A stretch of 64,000 nt of DNA from Paralithodes platypus. Its lineage: Eukaryota; Arthropoda; Malacostraca; Decapoda; Lithodidae. Below are positions 33,113-42,432 of the stretch, piece after piece (positions within the stretch are counted from its first letter, which is position 1; each line of letters starts with the position of its first letter). The notes under the pieces were generated by a model. The model worked only from the letters and a program-made list of their open reading frames with translations, was not told the origin of the DNA and made no database searches. The position numbers and the translations under genes were made by a program. The stretch lies in NCBI GenBank assembly GCA_032716605.1, contig CM064502.1, positions 57,547,432-57,611,431 on the forward strand. Direction: 5' to 3'.

Positions 33113-33439
33113 TTAACCCTCTGAGTACCAGCGACGACAACTGTGTAAGTATCCCACGCAATTATGCCGATGGTTGAAAACTCTCAAAGTCCAACCACGT
33201 GCACGTGAGCGCGCAAAAACATGGTTTTTGGGTGTTTTTGCCTTCAATTTTTTTACTCTTGTAAAATCGAATTTCGGGGGCTCCGTAGGACCCCTTTTTG
33301 ACCTTTTTGATAGGTTTTCTTTGGGCGGTCCTTCATTCCTAACCCATTCGCTATTGTTTCTGGAAAAAAAAAAAATCTTCAAAACCTGCTGGTCCCTGGT
33401 GGTACATTTATTTATAACTAGCTGGGGCTCAGTGTGTAA
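33113..33439. mobile_element. TTAA-C MITE in a SINE-like element
   Basis: Inverted copy of the 29,220-29,665 family, shorter by internal loss. It starts TTAACCCTCTGAGTACCAGC and ends TAGCTGGGGCTCAGTGTGTAA. The uninterrupted host sequence is at 60,481-60,510 (GTTCTTAAAGCTAGCGC), so the TTAA target is seen empty. Confidence 0.8.
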
Positions 33440-33660
33440 AAGCTAGCACATGCTAAGCCAGCTAAGGATAGCCCAATAAGGCCGATTAGGCGTATTTCCA
33501 TTGGGGTCCTGTACTACTACCCCATCCGGGCCATTGCTCATGAGGGACGGTAACGACTCAGTGCTTGTGAAAACTCTTTAATGCGCCGAGCGTGGGCGTG
33601 ATCCTGGGACCTGGGTGGAAGTCCAAGATGCTATAGTCACTACACCAGCAAGCCGCTAGC
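33440..33660. mobile_element. SINE-like element D, copy 1
   Basis: AAGCTAGCACATGCTAAGCC ... AATAAGGCCGATTAGGCGTATTTCCATTGGGGTCC ... a tRNA-like region ending CACTACACCAGCAAGCCG. A close copy is at 60,495-60,712 and a fragment at 54,323-54,378. Confidence 0.7.
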
Positions 33661-33942
33661 AGTTCATGGTTTATACTCCACTCCCCAACATTTGATTCAC
33701 ACAGACACAACTTCATCGACTACCTGGACGCCTTGGGAAGTTGGGGTTTCCATGAAAGACGTCTTGGGGCTACAACAACAACAACAACTACAACAACAAC
33801 AACCTCAAAGACTGAAGTAGCTTAGGAGAAGAAAATTACATGAGAAAATCGCAACAGCTACAATTCCATTGGACCATGACTAGATAGGTGTGACAACATT
33901 TATAAATGTAGGTTTATGAAAAGACTATAATATCGATTGCCG
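33661..33942. other. Region downstream of the opsin gene
   Basis: A CAA-rich run at 33,770-33,803 marks another LINE-like 3' tail (GGGGCTACAACAACAACAACAAC). Otherwise nothing recognised. Confidence 0.45.
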
Positions 33943-33948
33943 TTTATT
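33943..33948 (-). promoter_or_regulatory. Candidate opsin poly(A) signal
   Basis: AATAAA on the minus strand, about 255 bases after the opsin stop codon. It is the first canonical hexamer noticed in that direction. Confidence 0.4.
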
Positions 33949-34200
33949 TTTTTCACTTTTTATTTTTTGCTAGGATAGGTAACTAGTTGCATAGGTGAAT
34001 TTATATTCCACGTGATGTGCGTGTTAGGGCCACTCCGCTGTTGTCATAACTTGATTAAAGATGACGAAAGAACTCTTCCGCGGATAAATATGACTGGCTA
34101 TAACTGGGCGGGCACACAACAATTACACACCAGCAGATTGTGCCATTAGGTTATCAGGAAGCAGTCTCGGTTCATATGCACTCACTCGTCACCCTCGTTA

Positions 34201-34287
34201 TTAGGCCTTGGCTACCTCAGATTTGGTGTCCTCAGTCTTAGCTTCTTCCTCGTGGATACAGAAGCCAGGAATTTGCTTCTTCAGAGC
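34201..34287 (-). CDS. Opsin coding exon 6 (C-terminal tail)
   Basis: 28 codons plus TAA with acceptor CTTTTATAG|GCTC. The cytoplasmic tail has a cysteine (C359) in KKQIPGFC, a likely palmitoylation site after helix 8, then a Glu/Lys/Thr-rich end with possible arrestin-related phosphorylation sites. Confidence 0.9.
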   Translation of the reverse strand, partial: ALKKQIPGFCIHEEEAKTEDTKSEVAKA

Positions 34288-37200
34288 CTATAAAAGAAAG
34301 GAAAAGGTATAATAAGCTATCTATAATTTATGATAACAAGGCTCTATATTATTAAATGCTTCATCAGAGCCTACACAAGAATATATATACTGTATATATA
34401 TTATAATATATATATGCGTGTACTGACCAGTCTGAACTTGGGGTGGTTGATGGCGTAGATGATCGGGTTGTACACAGAGGCAGACTTGGCCAGCAGGGCG
34501 GGCAACATGGAGATAATAGGGGTGATGTTGTCCTGGTTGAAGAATAGGCCCTGAGAACACCATGCAAGGAATTAGTGCACAGATAAACACTACATCCTTC
34601 CTAAGCTGAATAAAATACAGGCCCTGAGAACACCAACAAAATGCAAGGAATTAGTGCAAAGATAAACACTACGGCCATCCTAAGCTAAATAAAATAGTCT
34701 AAATTATATTAAAAATGTAAAACTTGCAAAATAAACAAACCAAAACTTATACGAACACAGTAAAAAGACAAAACAACCAATCAAAATTGCTATGTGGAAA
34801 CAACGCTTAAGCAAAACAATAATTAACAAATAAAATAACACAACTGAATGTAGCTGAAATTACCGTAAATATAAAGACGTCACCGGTACAGAAAGGGTTA
34901 AAGCAAAAAAAACAGTATGAAAAGGAATATACATTTACAATTCATCGTAAACTTTGCGTAGTACACTCGTATACCATAGTTTTGATATTTTAGACATTCG
35001 CCTCGTTTGTTTGGCGATTTTAAGACATTTTGCACAATTTCTGTCATAAGACCTATCGTATCATGTAGGTGTCGATTTTTTCCTGGCGAGCGATAGCAAG
35101 CCTGTAATATAAGAAAAACCGGGCTTCAGCCGGGAAATTTTTCTACCGAAAAATGTACAAATTTGTCTTGAAAGGGGGTCTAGGGAGTGTACTTTAATGG
35201 TTTGATGGAGGTCTAGGGAACAAACTAATAACCTCCCCTTATGTGTTGTACTCACCTGCACAACGATGCTAGCGTAGGGAGTCCAGCAGATGAGCCATAG
35301 CGCCACATTGGTCATGGCTACCTTGGCGATGCGGACCTCGGCAGACTGTGCGTTGGCGTCAGCGTTGGATCTCAGGTTTTCCACGTTCATCTTCTTAGCT
35401 TGTGCCCTCATCGCCGATTCGTGAGCGACGATAGCCTTTACGATGAACACATACGCGAACACGATCACGAACAACGGGATGACGTAGTCGAAGATGAAGA
35501 TGCAGATGCCGAAAGAGCGAAGGTTCCAGTCCTTGGAGAGGTAGTCGAAGGAGCAGGAATCCAGAATACCTGTAACAGTTGGGTGGTTAGTGAGGTTAAG
35601 GGGGTAGTGCTTGGTTTTTGGTCTATGTATTTATTTATTAATTTATGTTTGAGTTTCCTCGCTAGACCTCCATCAAGCTTAGAAAAACACCCCCTAGATC
35701 CCCTTTCAAGATAAATTTGTAAATTTTTCGGTAGAAAAATTTCCCGGCCAAATGCCGGTTCCTTCTAAAATTAGAGGCTCGCTATCGCTCGCCAGGAAAA
35801 AATCGACACCTAAAGGGCACGAAAGGTTTTAATATTGACAAGAAAAATGAGAAAGGTCTCAAAATCGCCAAACTAACGGAACAAACGTCTTAAAACCTCA
35901 AAAGGGGATCCAGAAAAAGCGAGTAGTACCCCCTTAAGGGGAAGTATTATTTTTTTGAACCCCCTTCTCCTTCATATTTATCCCCATTTGTTTTCAAATG
36001 TTTGGACGTTTGTCCATTTCTTTGTCAATATTAATACCTTTTGTACCATTTAGGAGTCGATTTTTTCCTGGCGAGCTATAGCGAGCCTGTAATTTTAGGA
36101 GAAACCGGCCCTTGGCTGGAAAAAAATTCTACCGAAAAATTTACAAATTTATCTTGAAGGCGGGATCTTGGGGGTGTTTTTTTAAGCTTGATGGAGGTCT
36201 AGCGAGGAAACTAAAAAAATACAGAGATAAAAAATTAGGCCGTTCTGCCTTTTGTCTCCCTCATTCACATAACCCTACCTCCCTTAATGTTTGGCAGTGT
36301 CCACTTACCCTCAGGGATAAATTTCCCCCAGCCGAAGAAGGGCGGGATGGACCAGCCGATAGAGTACGTCCAGCAGAAGAGGATGAACATCATGGCTCGG
36401 CCGGAGGTGAGGGGGGCACCGGCCACACCACGGGCGATCACGTTGTAACGATCGAACGAGATGAACGCCAGGGACCAGATGGAGCACAAACCAGTGATGG
36501 ATCCTGTTAAATAATGGTACCGTTTATTTGTAGATTGAAATGCTCAGTGTTAACACTTTGAGTACCAGCGGCATGTACGTGTTATATTTTATTCTAGCTA
36601 TATTTAGACGATATTATGTAACTAGGGAAGGATCTGTGGTAGATAAAAGGGTTGGTTGATATATTTTGACGGCACTGACGTAACTCAGAGCCGTCTGCCA
36701 CATCAATGCAGCGTTACACATAGCGAAAACAACTCAAAACCGCTAATTTTTAGCAAGTTTGGCCTACCTTTGCAAGATTGTTGCAAGACAACCAGATGTC
36801 GAATAGATATGATTCTGGTGTCATTGGAAAGCTATATTACTGTGCATTCACGGCTATATAATTGTATTACGTTCTGACTATTTTTTATGTATACAAATTT
36901 GCAGGGAATAAAGGTCAATTAGGGCCAAAACCACCCCCAGGGAAAGACTTAAGGGACTTTAGGCCTCCCAATAATATCTGGACCTGGTGCGGTTTCGAAC
37001 CCAGGTCAGTAGACTTACCAGACTCTCGCACAAACCATTGTACTACCACGGATGTACAATAGCATAGCAACCTTAGTTGAAAGTTAGTTCTCCTTGAATG
37101 AACCAGGTGATAGTCTCGTGGTGATACATGTGGTGAGTTTATTTGACTTTTCCACCAACGACTATCTTTCACTATCTCAGACGTCAACGCAGGTAGTTCT

Positions 37201-39951
37201 GTGGTAGCGAAATTTTCGGGTACAGGGCATCACATAGATGTTATATTGCAATGATGGCTCAGTATTATAATTAAAATTGATTTGAATGCAACAAAACAAG
37301 ATAACGCTAATATCATAGAATCAGTACTCTGAGATGACTATAGTGAGGGATATGTAGATTGGCAACTAGAATGAGGAGCAGAAAAGGGGAAGTTGGTAAG
37401 AAAAAAGGCTACAGAAAAGCAATTTTAATTATCCTTAAATCAAGCAATACCGCTTGAGAAAAATCCCACATACATATTATCAGCACGGCAAAAAAGGGGA
37501 AGTTGGTAAGAAAAAAAGCTACAGATAAGTAATTTGTATAATCTTTAACCCCTTCTCTACCAGCGACGTATTGTGTACTTTATTCTTGCTATATTTAGTC
37601 GATTGTGTACAGTTTAAGAAGGATCTGTGGTAGTAAAAGGGTTAAATGAGATAGTACGAAGCCTGTTAATTTCTGGAGGCCCTTTTAAAACGGAATAAAA
37701 TCGTCCAATAGTAGCCAGAATTAAGTTTAAAAAACGTCACCGGTACAGAAGGGGTTAACAAGAGCTGTCTGCTAAGTTACAAACACTCTTTTTAACCCAT
37801 CCTACACCAGCACCGATCCTAATCTGTCAGTATAAACAGTATACATTGATACTAGTGACGGATGTGATCCGTCACTATTGGTAGCGCCAGGGAACTTGAC
37901 AATAATCTTGACCCCTTAACTTCTTATAACTCAAAATGAATTAAAGAAATTGGGTTGACGTTTCTATCATTTGAGAAGAGTCCACCAGGAAATAGGTGTG
38001 GATATTTACAGCCAGTTTATTGTACAAAGTTTGAGTTACAAAGAGGTCAGGGATCAAGATTTTTGTCAAGTTTGTTGGTGCTACCTATAGTATAGTACTT
38101 TAGCCTTGGTCTCTGCTAAAGCCGGAGTCACATGAGCCCTTTTTCGAGCAATTTTTACGGGCAATTATGGTCTGGAAGCTTAAAAAATTACAACTTTATC
38201 AAAATTCAGCTTCCAAACTTAATCTACCTTCAGTCTAATTACCGATACCAGTGCGAAAATGTCCCGAAATAATACGAGAGAAAACTTTGCTAACGGAACA
38301 TTGACGGAGAAAGCGGTTGTGTGACAGTGGCTTAACCTCTGCAGGGGCCAAAAAAAAAAAAAAATTTAATAGCCAGCAAGAGCTGGTAACATGACTTGAA
38401 GGCCCTACTGCTAGATACTGGCAACACTGCGAGAGTGCCGGCCAGCTGCCCTCACCCACCAAACGTTGGTAATTATTGACCACTTGCGAGTTTTGGTCTA
38501 TAAGGAAGTTGGAGCTTTAGGTATCGATCTTTAGCAGAATTGTAAACATTATACGAGTTTGTGATGGTTAGACAGATTGCTATACTTGGTTTGTGATGGT
38601 TAGACAGATTGCTATACTTGGTTTTATGTATTTATAAATGCAATGCAATCATATTTTAGCCGGTAATTCTGGTAAATATCGATGTAAATACTCCAACTTC
38701 CTTATAGCCCGAAACTCACAAGTGGTCAATTCCCCAGCTTTCGTGAGGGAAGCATCATGTTTCGCTGTGGAATAATAATGTTTGGGATGGTATTGCAGGA
38801 TACATAAACTGTAAAATGCTCTGGTACAGTAGGGGTTAAGCCAGTGTGGTCTACTGGTTAGACACCTGTCTATCACAAAGCGATGTTGCTTACCCAGACA
38901 GGCATATAGCTCACAGAGGAAGGCGCTGAACATCCACTGGCCGCCCGTGAAGCAGTTGTAGGCGAATAAGGGGAACTGCGACAACATCATACACAAGTCA
39001 CTGAACGCCAAGTTAGCCACCAGCATGTTAGCAGGGCCCCGGAGGTTCTTGTTCTTCATGAAAAGCAGAAGTACCATCCCGTTACCTGTGCAATGGAGAC
39101 AAAAATATATAGAAAAGTACTGACCGAAGATGGAGATAGCCCTCAATCTCTCATGCATATACCCAGTGACACTATATATCTTTTGCATACCCTTTTTAAA
39201 CCCTTGATATTTGACAATGTAGATATCCTACAATCTAAGTTAATTATTCATTTAACACCCAACACCAAACACCTCCCAATGAAATTAATGAAAGCATGTG
39301 ATCCTACCGGAATTCGAACCTGGGTTACCACACACAGATCTTAAACACTAACCATTACACCACCAAGACAGTTTAAGGTTAAGTACATGATTACGATTTT
39401 ATATCCATTTATAGAATACATGGATATCAATCTAATCATGTACTCAAACCCAACTGCACACTAAATAGGCTAATAAAATGATAAATCTAAAAGTACTGAC
39501 CGGAGATGGATTTAGTGCCACATAGGGTTGTTGACAATATAGATGAGTTAGTTAGTTATAATAGGAATTCAGAGGCTATCAACTTCAGTCCCTTGATGCT
39601 TATGGTTCTGGGTGTGGTGTCCCGAGTTCGAATCCCGGGAGGACCATATGCTTTCATTAGTTTATCTAAGTGCAGAAAGGGGTGTTACTTAATATATATA
39701 TATAATAAAAACATCTAAAAATACTAACCGGAGATGGAGATAGCCCCGAGGAAGAGATAGACGGTCCCCAGCAGATAGTGCCACATAGGGTTGACAGGTG
39801 GGAACTTGGTCCAGTGGGGGTGTATGAGGGGCTTCATGTGGTCGGGTACTAGGTCGACTACAGACATGCCTTCAGGGTACCCAAAGTTGGGCTGGGTGTA
39901 AGCCATGGGGGAGGCAGGGTCGCTGAGGTTGGAAAGTAGGTGCGCAGCCAT
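34201..39951 (-). CDS. Rhabdomeric opsin (visual pigment, Gq-coupled GPCR), 6 coding exons
   Basis: Exons: 39951-39729, 39085-38894, 36503-36309, 35569-35256, 34550-34428, 34287-34201. All junctions are GT/AG, phases agree, and the product is 377 residues plus TAA, the usual size. It is a seven-helix receptor of the photoreceptor membrane that binds retinal through Lys330 (ALLAKSASVYNP). Other landmarks are an N-glycosylation site at N8, FGYPEG and PPVNPMWHYLLG before helix 1, GNG at the helix 1 end, C132-C209 disulphide, E203 at the usual arthropod counterion position, DRY 156-158, AKKMNV in loop 3, CWTPY in helix 6, NPIIY 336-340 and HPKFR 344-348. These are hallmarks of arthropod r-opsins. 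The sequence around SCSFDYLS...FIFDY and AHESAMRAQAKKMNV looks closer to crab BCRH-type (middle-wavelength) opsins than to typical long-wavelength ones; the spectral class is inferred. No frameshift or missing key residue. Confidence 0.96.
34428..34550 (-). CDS. Opsin coding exon 5
   Basis: 41 codons carrying helix 7: retinal-binding Lys330, NPIIY and HPKFR. The acceptor is TGTTCTCAG|GGCC and the donor CTG|GTCAGT. Confidence 0.95.
34561..34900. repeat. Opsin intron with duplicated block and TTAA-A right half
   Basis: AGGCCCTGAGAACACCA...ATGCAAGGAATTAGTGCA is present at 34,545-34,577 and 34,619-34,654, so the exon 5 acceptor (GGCCCTGAGAACACC on plus) is duplicated 70 bases into the intron. 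A TTAA-A end (GACGTCACCGGTACAGAAAGGGTTAA) lies at 34,866-34,892. Confidence 0.65.
34985..35232. mobile_element. TTAA-F element, partial, in opsin intron 4
   Basis: GCCTCGTTTGTTTGGCGATTTTAAGAC ... CCTGGCGAGCGATAGCAAGCC ... TTTTTCTACCGAAAAATGTAC. The left end is missing. Confidence 0.7.
35256..35569 (-). CDS. Opsin coding exon 4
   Basis: 314 bp, residues 204-308: second extracellular loop with C209, helix 5, the third cytoplasmic loop (AHESAMRAQAKKMNV, Gq contact region) and helix 6 (LWLICWTPY). The donor is GTGCAG|GTGAGT. Confidence 0.95.
35594..35936. mobile_element. TTAA-F element, inverted orientation, opsin intron 3
   Basis: It runs from TTAAGGGGGTAGTGC to ACCCCCTTAA and shares its right TTAA with the next copy, which is in the opposite direction. 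Confidence 0.75.
35933..36240. mobile_element. TTAA-F element, head-to-head with the previous copy
   Basis: It starts TTAAGGGGAAGTATT, follows the family through GGTCTAGCGAGGAAACTAAAAA, and lacks a clear right TTAA. The two copies form an inverted pair of about 650 bp inside one opsin intron. Confidence 0.75.
36309..36503 (-). CDS. Opsin coding exon 3
   Basis: 195 bp, residues 139-203 plus the first base of 204: helix 3 with DRY 156-158, helix 4, and the WGKFIPEG stretch with E203. The donor is GAGG|GTAAGT. Confidence 0.95.
36550..36640. mobile_element. TTAA-A MITE, left half only
   Basis: TTAACACTTTGAGTACCAGCGGC then CTAGCTATATTTAGACGATATTAT and AAGGATCTGTGGTAG. The right half is absent. 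Confidence 0.65.
36985..37200 (-). repeat. SINE-like element H, copy 1
   Basis: The minus strand starts with GTGGTAGTACAATGGTTTG...CCTGGGTTCGAAACCGC (A/B-box-like). The adjoining GATAGTCTCGTGGTGAT...TTATTTGAC is shared with 48,570-48,640. Confidence 0.55.
37545..37758. mobile_element. TTAA-A MITE in an opsin intron
   Basis: Flanked by TTAA. Ends CCCCTTCTCTACCAGCGACGTA and ACGTCACCGGTACAGAAGGGG. Confidence 0.85.
38116..38334. mobile_element. Family E MITE in an opsin intron
   Basis: Ends TAAAGCCGGAGTCACATGAGCC and GCGGTTGTGTGACAGTGGCTTA. Interior CTTCCAAACTTAATCTACCTTCAGTCTAAT as in other copies. Confidence 0.75.
38470..38735. mobile_element. Hairpin element I, copy 1, in an opsin intron
   Basis: The arm TTGACCACTTGCGAGTTTTGGTCTATAAGGAAGTTGGAGC pairs with GTAAATACTCCAACTTCC...CACAAGTGGTCAA. 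A second copy is at 43,600-43,820. Confidence 0.75.
38894..39085 (-). CDS. Opsin coding exon 2
   Basis: 192 bp with acceptor TTGCACAG|GTAAC and donor CTGG|GTAAGC. It encodes residues 75-138 plus the first base of 139: helix 1 end, helix 2 (NMLVANLAFSDL) and C132 of the disulphide. Confidence 0.95.
39285..39378 (-). repeat. tRNA-derived SINE head in opsin intron 1
   Basis: The minus strand reads CTTGGTGGTGTAATGGTTAG (A box) and AGGTTCGAATTCCGG (B box). Confidence 0.65.
39585..39690 (+). repeat. tRNA-like SINE fragment in opsin intron 1
   Basis: GGTGTGGTGTCCCGAGTTCGAATCCCGGGAGG has a good B box, followed by CATATGCTTTCATTAGTTTATC as in the related SINEs. A box poor. Confidence 0.5.
39729..39951 (-). 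CDS. Opsin coding exon 1
   Basis: Residues 1-74 plus one base: extracellular N terminus and start of helix 1. Nine bases before the ATG the minus strand has CTCTCCCCCCAG, an acceptor, so the 5'UTR continues in an upstream exon. Parts of this exon's start are duplicated at 40.50 and 40.77 kb. Confidence 0.93.
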
Positions 39952-39969
39952 CTCTTCGTTCTGGGGGGA

Positions 39970-40500
39970 GAGAAATTTGGGGAGGATTTTAGTTTGTTCC
40001 CTAGACCTCCATCAAGTATAGTATTACAACCCCTAGACCCCCTTTGGTTTTTAGTTTGTTCCCTAGACCCCCATCAAGCTTAAAACTACACCCAATAGAA
40101 TTAACCCCCTTCAAGATAAATTTGTACATTTTTCGGTAGAAAAATTTCTCGGCCAAAGGCCGGTTCTTCTTAAAATTACAGGCTCGCTGTCGCTCGCCAG
40201 CAAAAAATCTACACCTAAATGGCACGAAAGGTAATAAAATTGACACCTAAATGGCACGAAAGGTAATAAAATTGACACCTAAATGGCACGAAAGGTAATA
40301 AAATTGACACCTAAATGGCACGAAAGGTAATAAAATTGACACCTAAATGGCACGAAAGGTAATAAAATCGACACCTTAAATGGCACGAAAGGTCTTAAAT
40401 TTGAGAACAAAATGGGGAAAAAGGTGTAAAATCGCCAAATTAATGGGCCGAACGTCATACAACTTGAAAACTAATGAGGCTAAACATGGGGGAGTAGGGG
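39970..40500. repeat. TTAA-F remnant with 32-bp tandem repeat
   Basis: F-type sequence (CCTAGACCTCCATCAAG is present twice) leads into about 5.5 units of TTGACACCTAAATGGCACGA+AAGGTAATAAAA (40,208-40,400), an expansion of the F interior. It lies in the intron between the opsin 5'UTR exon and exon 1. Confidence 0.8.
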
Positions 40501-40542
40501 GTGCTGAGGCTGGACAGTAGGTGGGCAGCCATCCTTTCGTTC
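40501..40542 (-). pseudogene. Duplicated start of opsin exon 1, fragment 1
   Basis: The minus strand repeats acceptor, short leader and first codons: CCCCCAG|AACGAAAGG, ATG, then codons for MAAHLLSSLS, against MAAHLLSNLS in the gene. It then runs into TTAA-F sequence and stops after 25 codons. Confidence 0.85.
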
Positions 40543-40555
40543 TGGGGGAAATGGG

Positions 40556-40735
40556 GTTAAAGGTCTTAGAATCGTCAAAATAATGGGTTGAACGTCTCAA
40601 AATCGTCAAAATAATGGGCTGAACGTCTTAAAATCGTCAAAATAATGGGTTGAACGTCTCAAAATCGTCAAAATAATGGGCTAAACGTCTTAAAATCGTC
40701 AAAATAATGGGCTGAACGTCTTAAAACCTGAAATC
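40556..40735. repeat. 31-bp tandem repeat
   Basis: About five units of AATCGTCAAAATAATGGGCT+GAACGTCTTAA, derived from the TTAA-F interior, between the two exon fragments. Confidence 0.85.
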
Positions 40736-40765
40736 TATTGGGACTAAACATGGGGGAGTAGGGGG

Positions 40766-40810
40766 TGCGAGGTTGGAGAGGAGGTGAGCAGCCATCCTTT
40801 CGTTCTGTGG
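40766..40810 (-). pseudogene. Duplicated start of opsin exon 1, fragment 2
   Basis: The minus strand has CCCACAG|AACGAAAGG, ATG, then codons for MAAHLLSNLA. With fragment 1 it belongs to a roughly 265-bp tandem unit that joins opsin and TTAA-F sequence. Confidence 0.85.
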
Positions 40811-41068
40811 GAAATGGGGTTAAAGGTCTTAGAATCGTCAAAATAATGGGCTGAACGTCTTAAAATCTGAAAACTAGTGGGGTTAAACATGAGGGAGAAG
40901 GAAGTCCAAGGCGCTATGTTTTTGTTTTTTTGTTTTTTTTTTTTTTAGTAATCGCACAAGTAAATGTGATCAATGGGGTGAAGTTTAAGCGTTTTTCAGC
41001 ATCCATACCTCTCTTAGTTCCTTTGGATTAAATTTGATTACTATTCAGAATAAATAACCTTCTGCAGA

Positions 41069-41287
41069 TTAACCCTTTGAGTACCAGCGACGTTTGTTAT
41101 GTTATATTCTAGCTAGTTTTAGAAGATATTATTCAGCTTAGGAAGGATCTGTGGTAGTTAGAAAGGTTGGTTTGGATAGTTTGAAGCCTTATTATTGCTA
41201 GAGCTCCTTCCTAAGCTGAATGAAATCGTTTAATAGTTGCCAGAATATGATAAAAAGAACGTCCCTGGCACTGTATGTATGGATTAA
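41069..41287. mobile_element. TTAA-A MITE upstream of opsin exon 1
   Basis: TTAA on both sides with ends CCCTTTGAGTACCAGCGACGT and AACGTCCCTGGCACTGTATG. Half-complementary arms as in other copies. Confidence 0.8.
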
Positions 41288-41465
41288 CTTTACAAATTGT
41301 GCCAGCTACCATGTCTGAAATGTAATTGATGTGCAAGATCTACACATTGGTGCTAACATTACAGTTCTGCCTTTTGTCTCCCTCACTCACATAGAAGACA
41401 AAAAACTGCGCTATCTACATTTGACATTGGATGAAGTCATTTTTTTACGAGACAATAAATAGAGA

Positions 41466-41690
41466 AAGACAAACCAAAAAGGTGGCATGACATTATTTTG
41501 ATTAAAATATACAAAAGTAACAATTAGTTCTGGGTGGAGTGCGTTCGACATGAAAACTAAATAAAAAGCAAATAAAATAAATAAATAAAAACACCAAGAC
41601 AAAACAAGAAGGTCCATGAAATTATTTGGATTAAGATAGTGCAAATTAGTGATAGTTACCTCTGGGTGAAGTTCGTTCGAGAACAAAAAT
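41466..41690. repeat. Tandem duplication including the opsin 5'UTR donor region
   Basis: Unit 1 (about 41,467-41,575) and unit 2 (about 41,596-41,700) share GACAAAxCAAxAAGGT...GAxATTATTTxGATTAAxATA...TCTGGGTGxAGTxCGTTCGA. The second contains the functional-looking donor; the first has AATT at the corresponding GTAA position. Confidence 0.75.
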
Positions 41691-41815
41691 CTAAACACTT
41701 CTGCGTTCGAGTGGTCAGAAGGTGTAACGCTTAGAAAGGCGATCCCTGAGAGTCGTTCAGGGAGGCTGGGTGTTGTGGTGGTATAGAGGTGTCGACGAGA
41801 GAGCAGACTGGTATA
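41661..41815 (-). promoter_or_regulatory. Probable opsin 5'UTR exon
   Basis: A GC-richer block without repeats ends on the minus strand in CACCCAGAG|GTAACTATC, a good donor, and the next strong acceptor is directly before the opsin ATG. The 5' limit is set by the TATA boxes and is approximate. Confidence 0.55.
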
Positions 41816-41850
41816 TATGGTGAGAGTGGTGGATCTATCATCTTATATAC
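41812..41850 (-). promoter_or_regulatory. Candidate opsin TATA boxes
   Basis: The minus strand has TATATAAG (41,849-41,842) and CATATATACC (41,820-41,811). Either could set transcription about 25-30 bases downstream. No RCSI-like palindrome was found close by. Confidence 0.5.
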
Positions 41851-41878
41851 TGTATGGCTGGCTGGTTTTTGTACCCCC

Positions 41879-42175
41879 CTGCTATTAATAACACATATCC
41901 CCCCCCCCCCCCCTCCACACCTGATCCTCTACCCCTACTACTATACTACCAACTTAAGATCCCCCACTACACCCACCAGACCCCTCCACCACCCCTACCA
42001 GACCCCTCCACCACCATCACCCCCACTAGACCCCTCTATCGCCATCCCCACCTGATCCTCTACCCTACTACCACCCCAGACCCCTCCACCACCACTCCTA
42101 CACCCTACAACCTCCCCAATCAGACCCTATCACCCCTACAAACGTTACGTCTTCAACCATCTTCAGCGATAGGAG
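41879..42175. repeat. C-rich low-complexity block upstream of the opsin promoter
   Basis: Imperfect repeats of CCCCTCCACCACC and CCCCTACTAC type, with a run of about 13 C at 41,900. On the opsin coding strand it is G-rich. The open frames here are compositional artefacts. Confidence 0.8.
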
Positions 42176-42211
42176 TTACACTATAGGCAATAACGATAGA
42201 GAGCTTGTAAT

Positions 42212-42428
42212 TTAAGCCGGTATCACACGAGAGCTTTTATAGTCAACATTCAATGATCAACATTATCCTGGCAACATTTCTGGAATATTTAGCACTGGTA
42301 TCGGAAACTAGACTGATGATGGATGAATTTAGGCAACCAAAATATTATATATGTTGACCTCATAAGCTGCCAGACCAGTGTTGAGGATAAATGTTGAGCG
42401 AAAAATCGCTCGTGTGATACCGGCTTTA
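42212..42428. mobile_element. Family E MITE
   Basis: The ends TAAGCCGGTATCACACGAGAGC and GCTCGTGTGATACCGGCTTTA are near-perfect inverted repeats. Confidence 0.85.
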
Positions 42429-42432
42429 GGAG

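Noticed and set aside
38649..39188. 179-codon minus ORF as a single protein
   Set aside because: Only its middle (38,894-39,085) is opsin exon 2; the ends are intron and SINE/hairpin sequence read through.
41789..42186. Proline-rich ORFs in the C-rich block
   Set aside because: Composition artefact of CCxCCx repeats.
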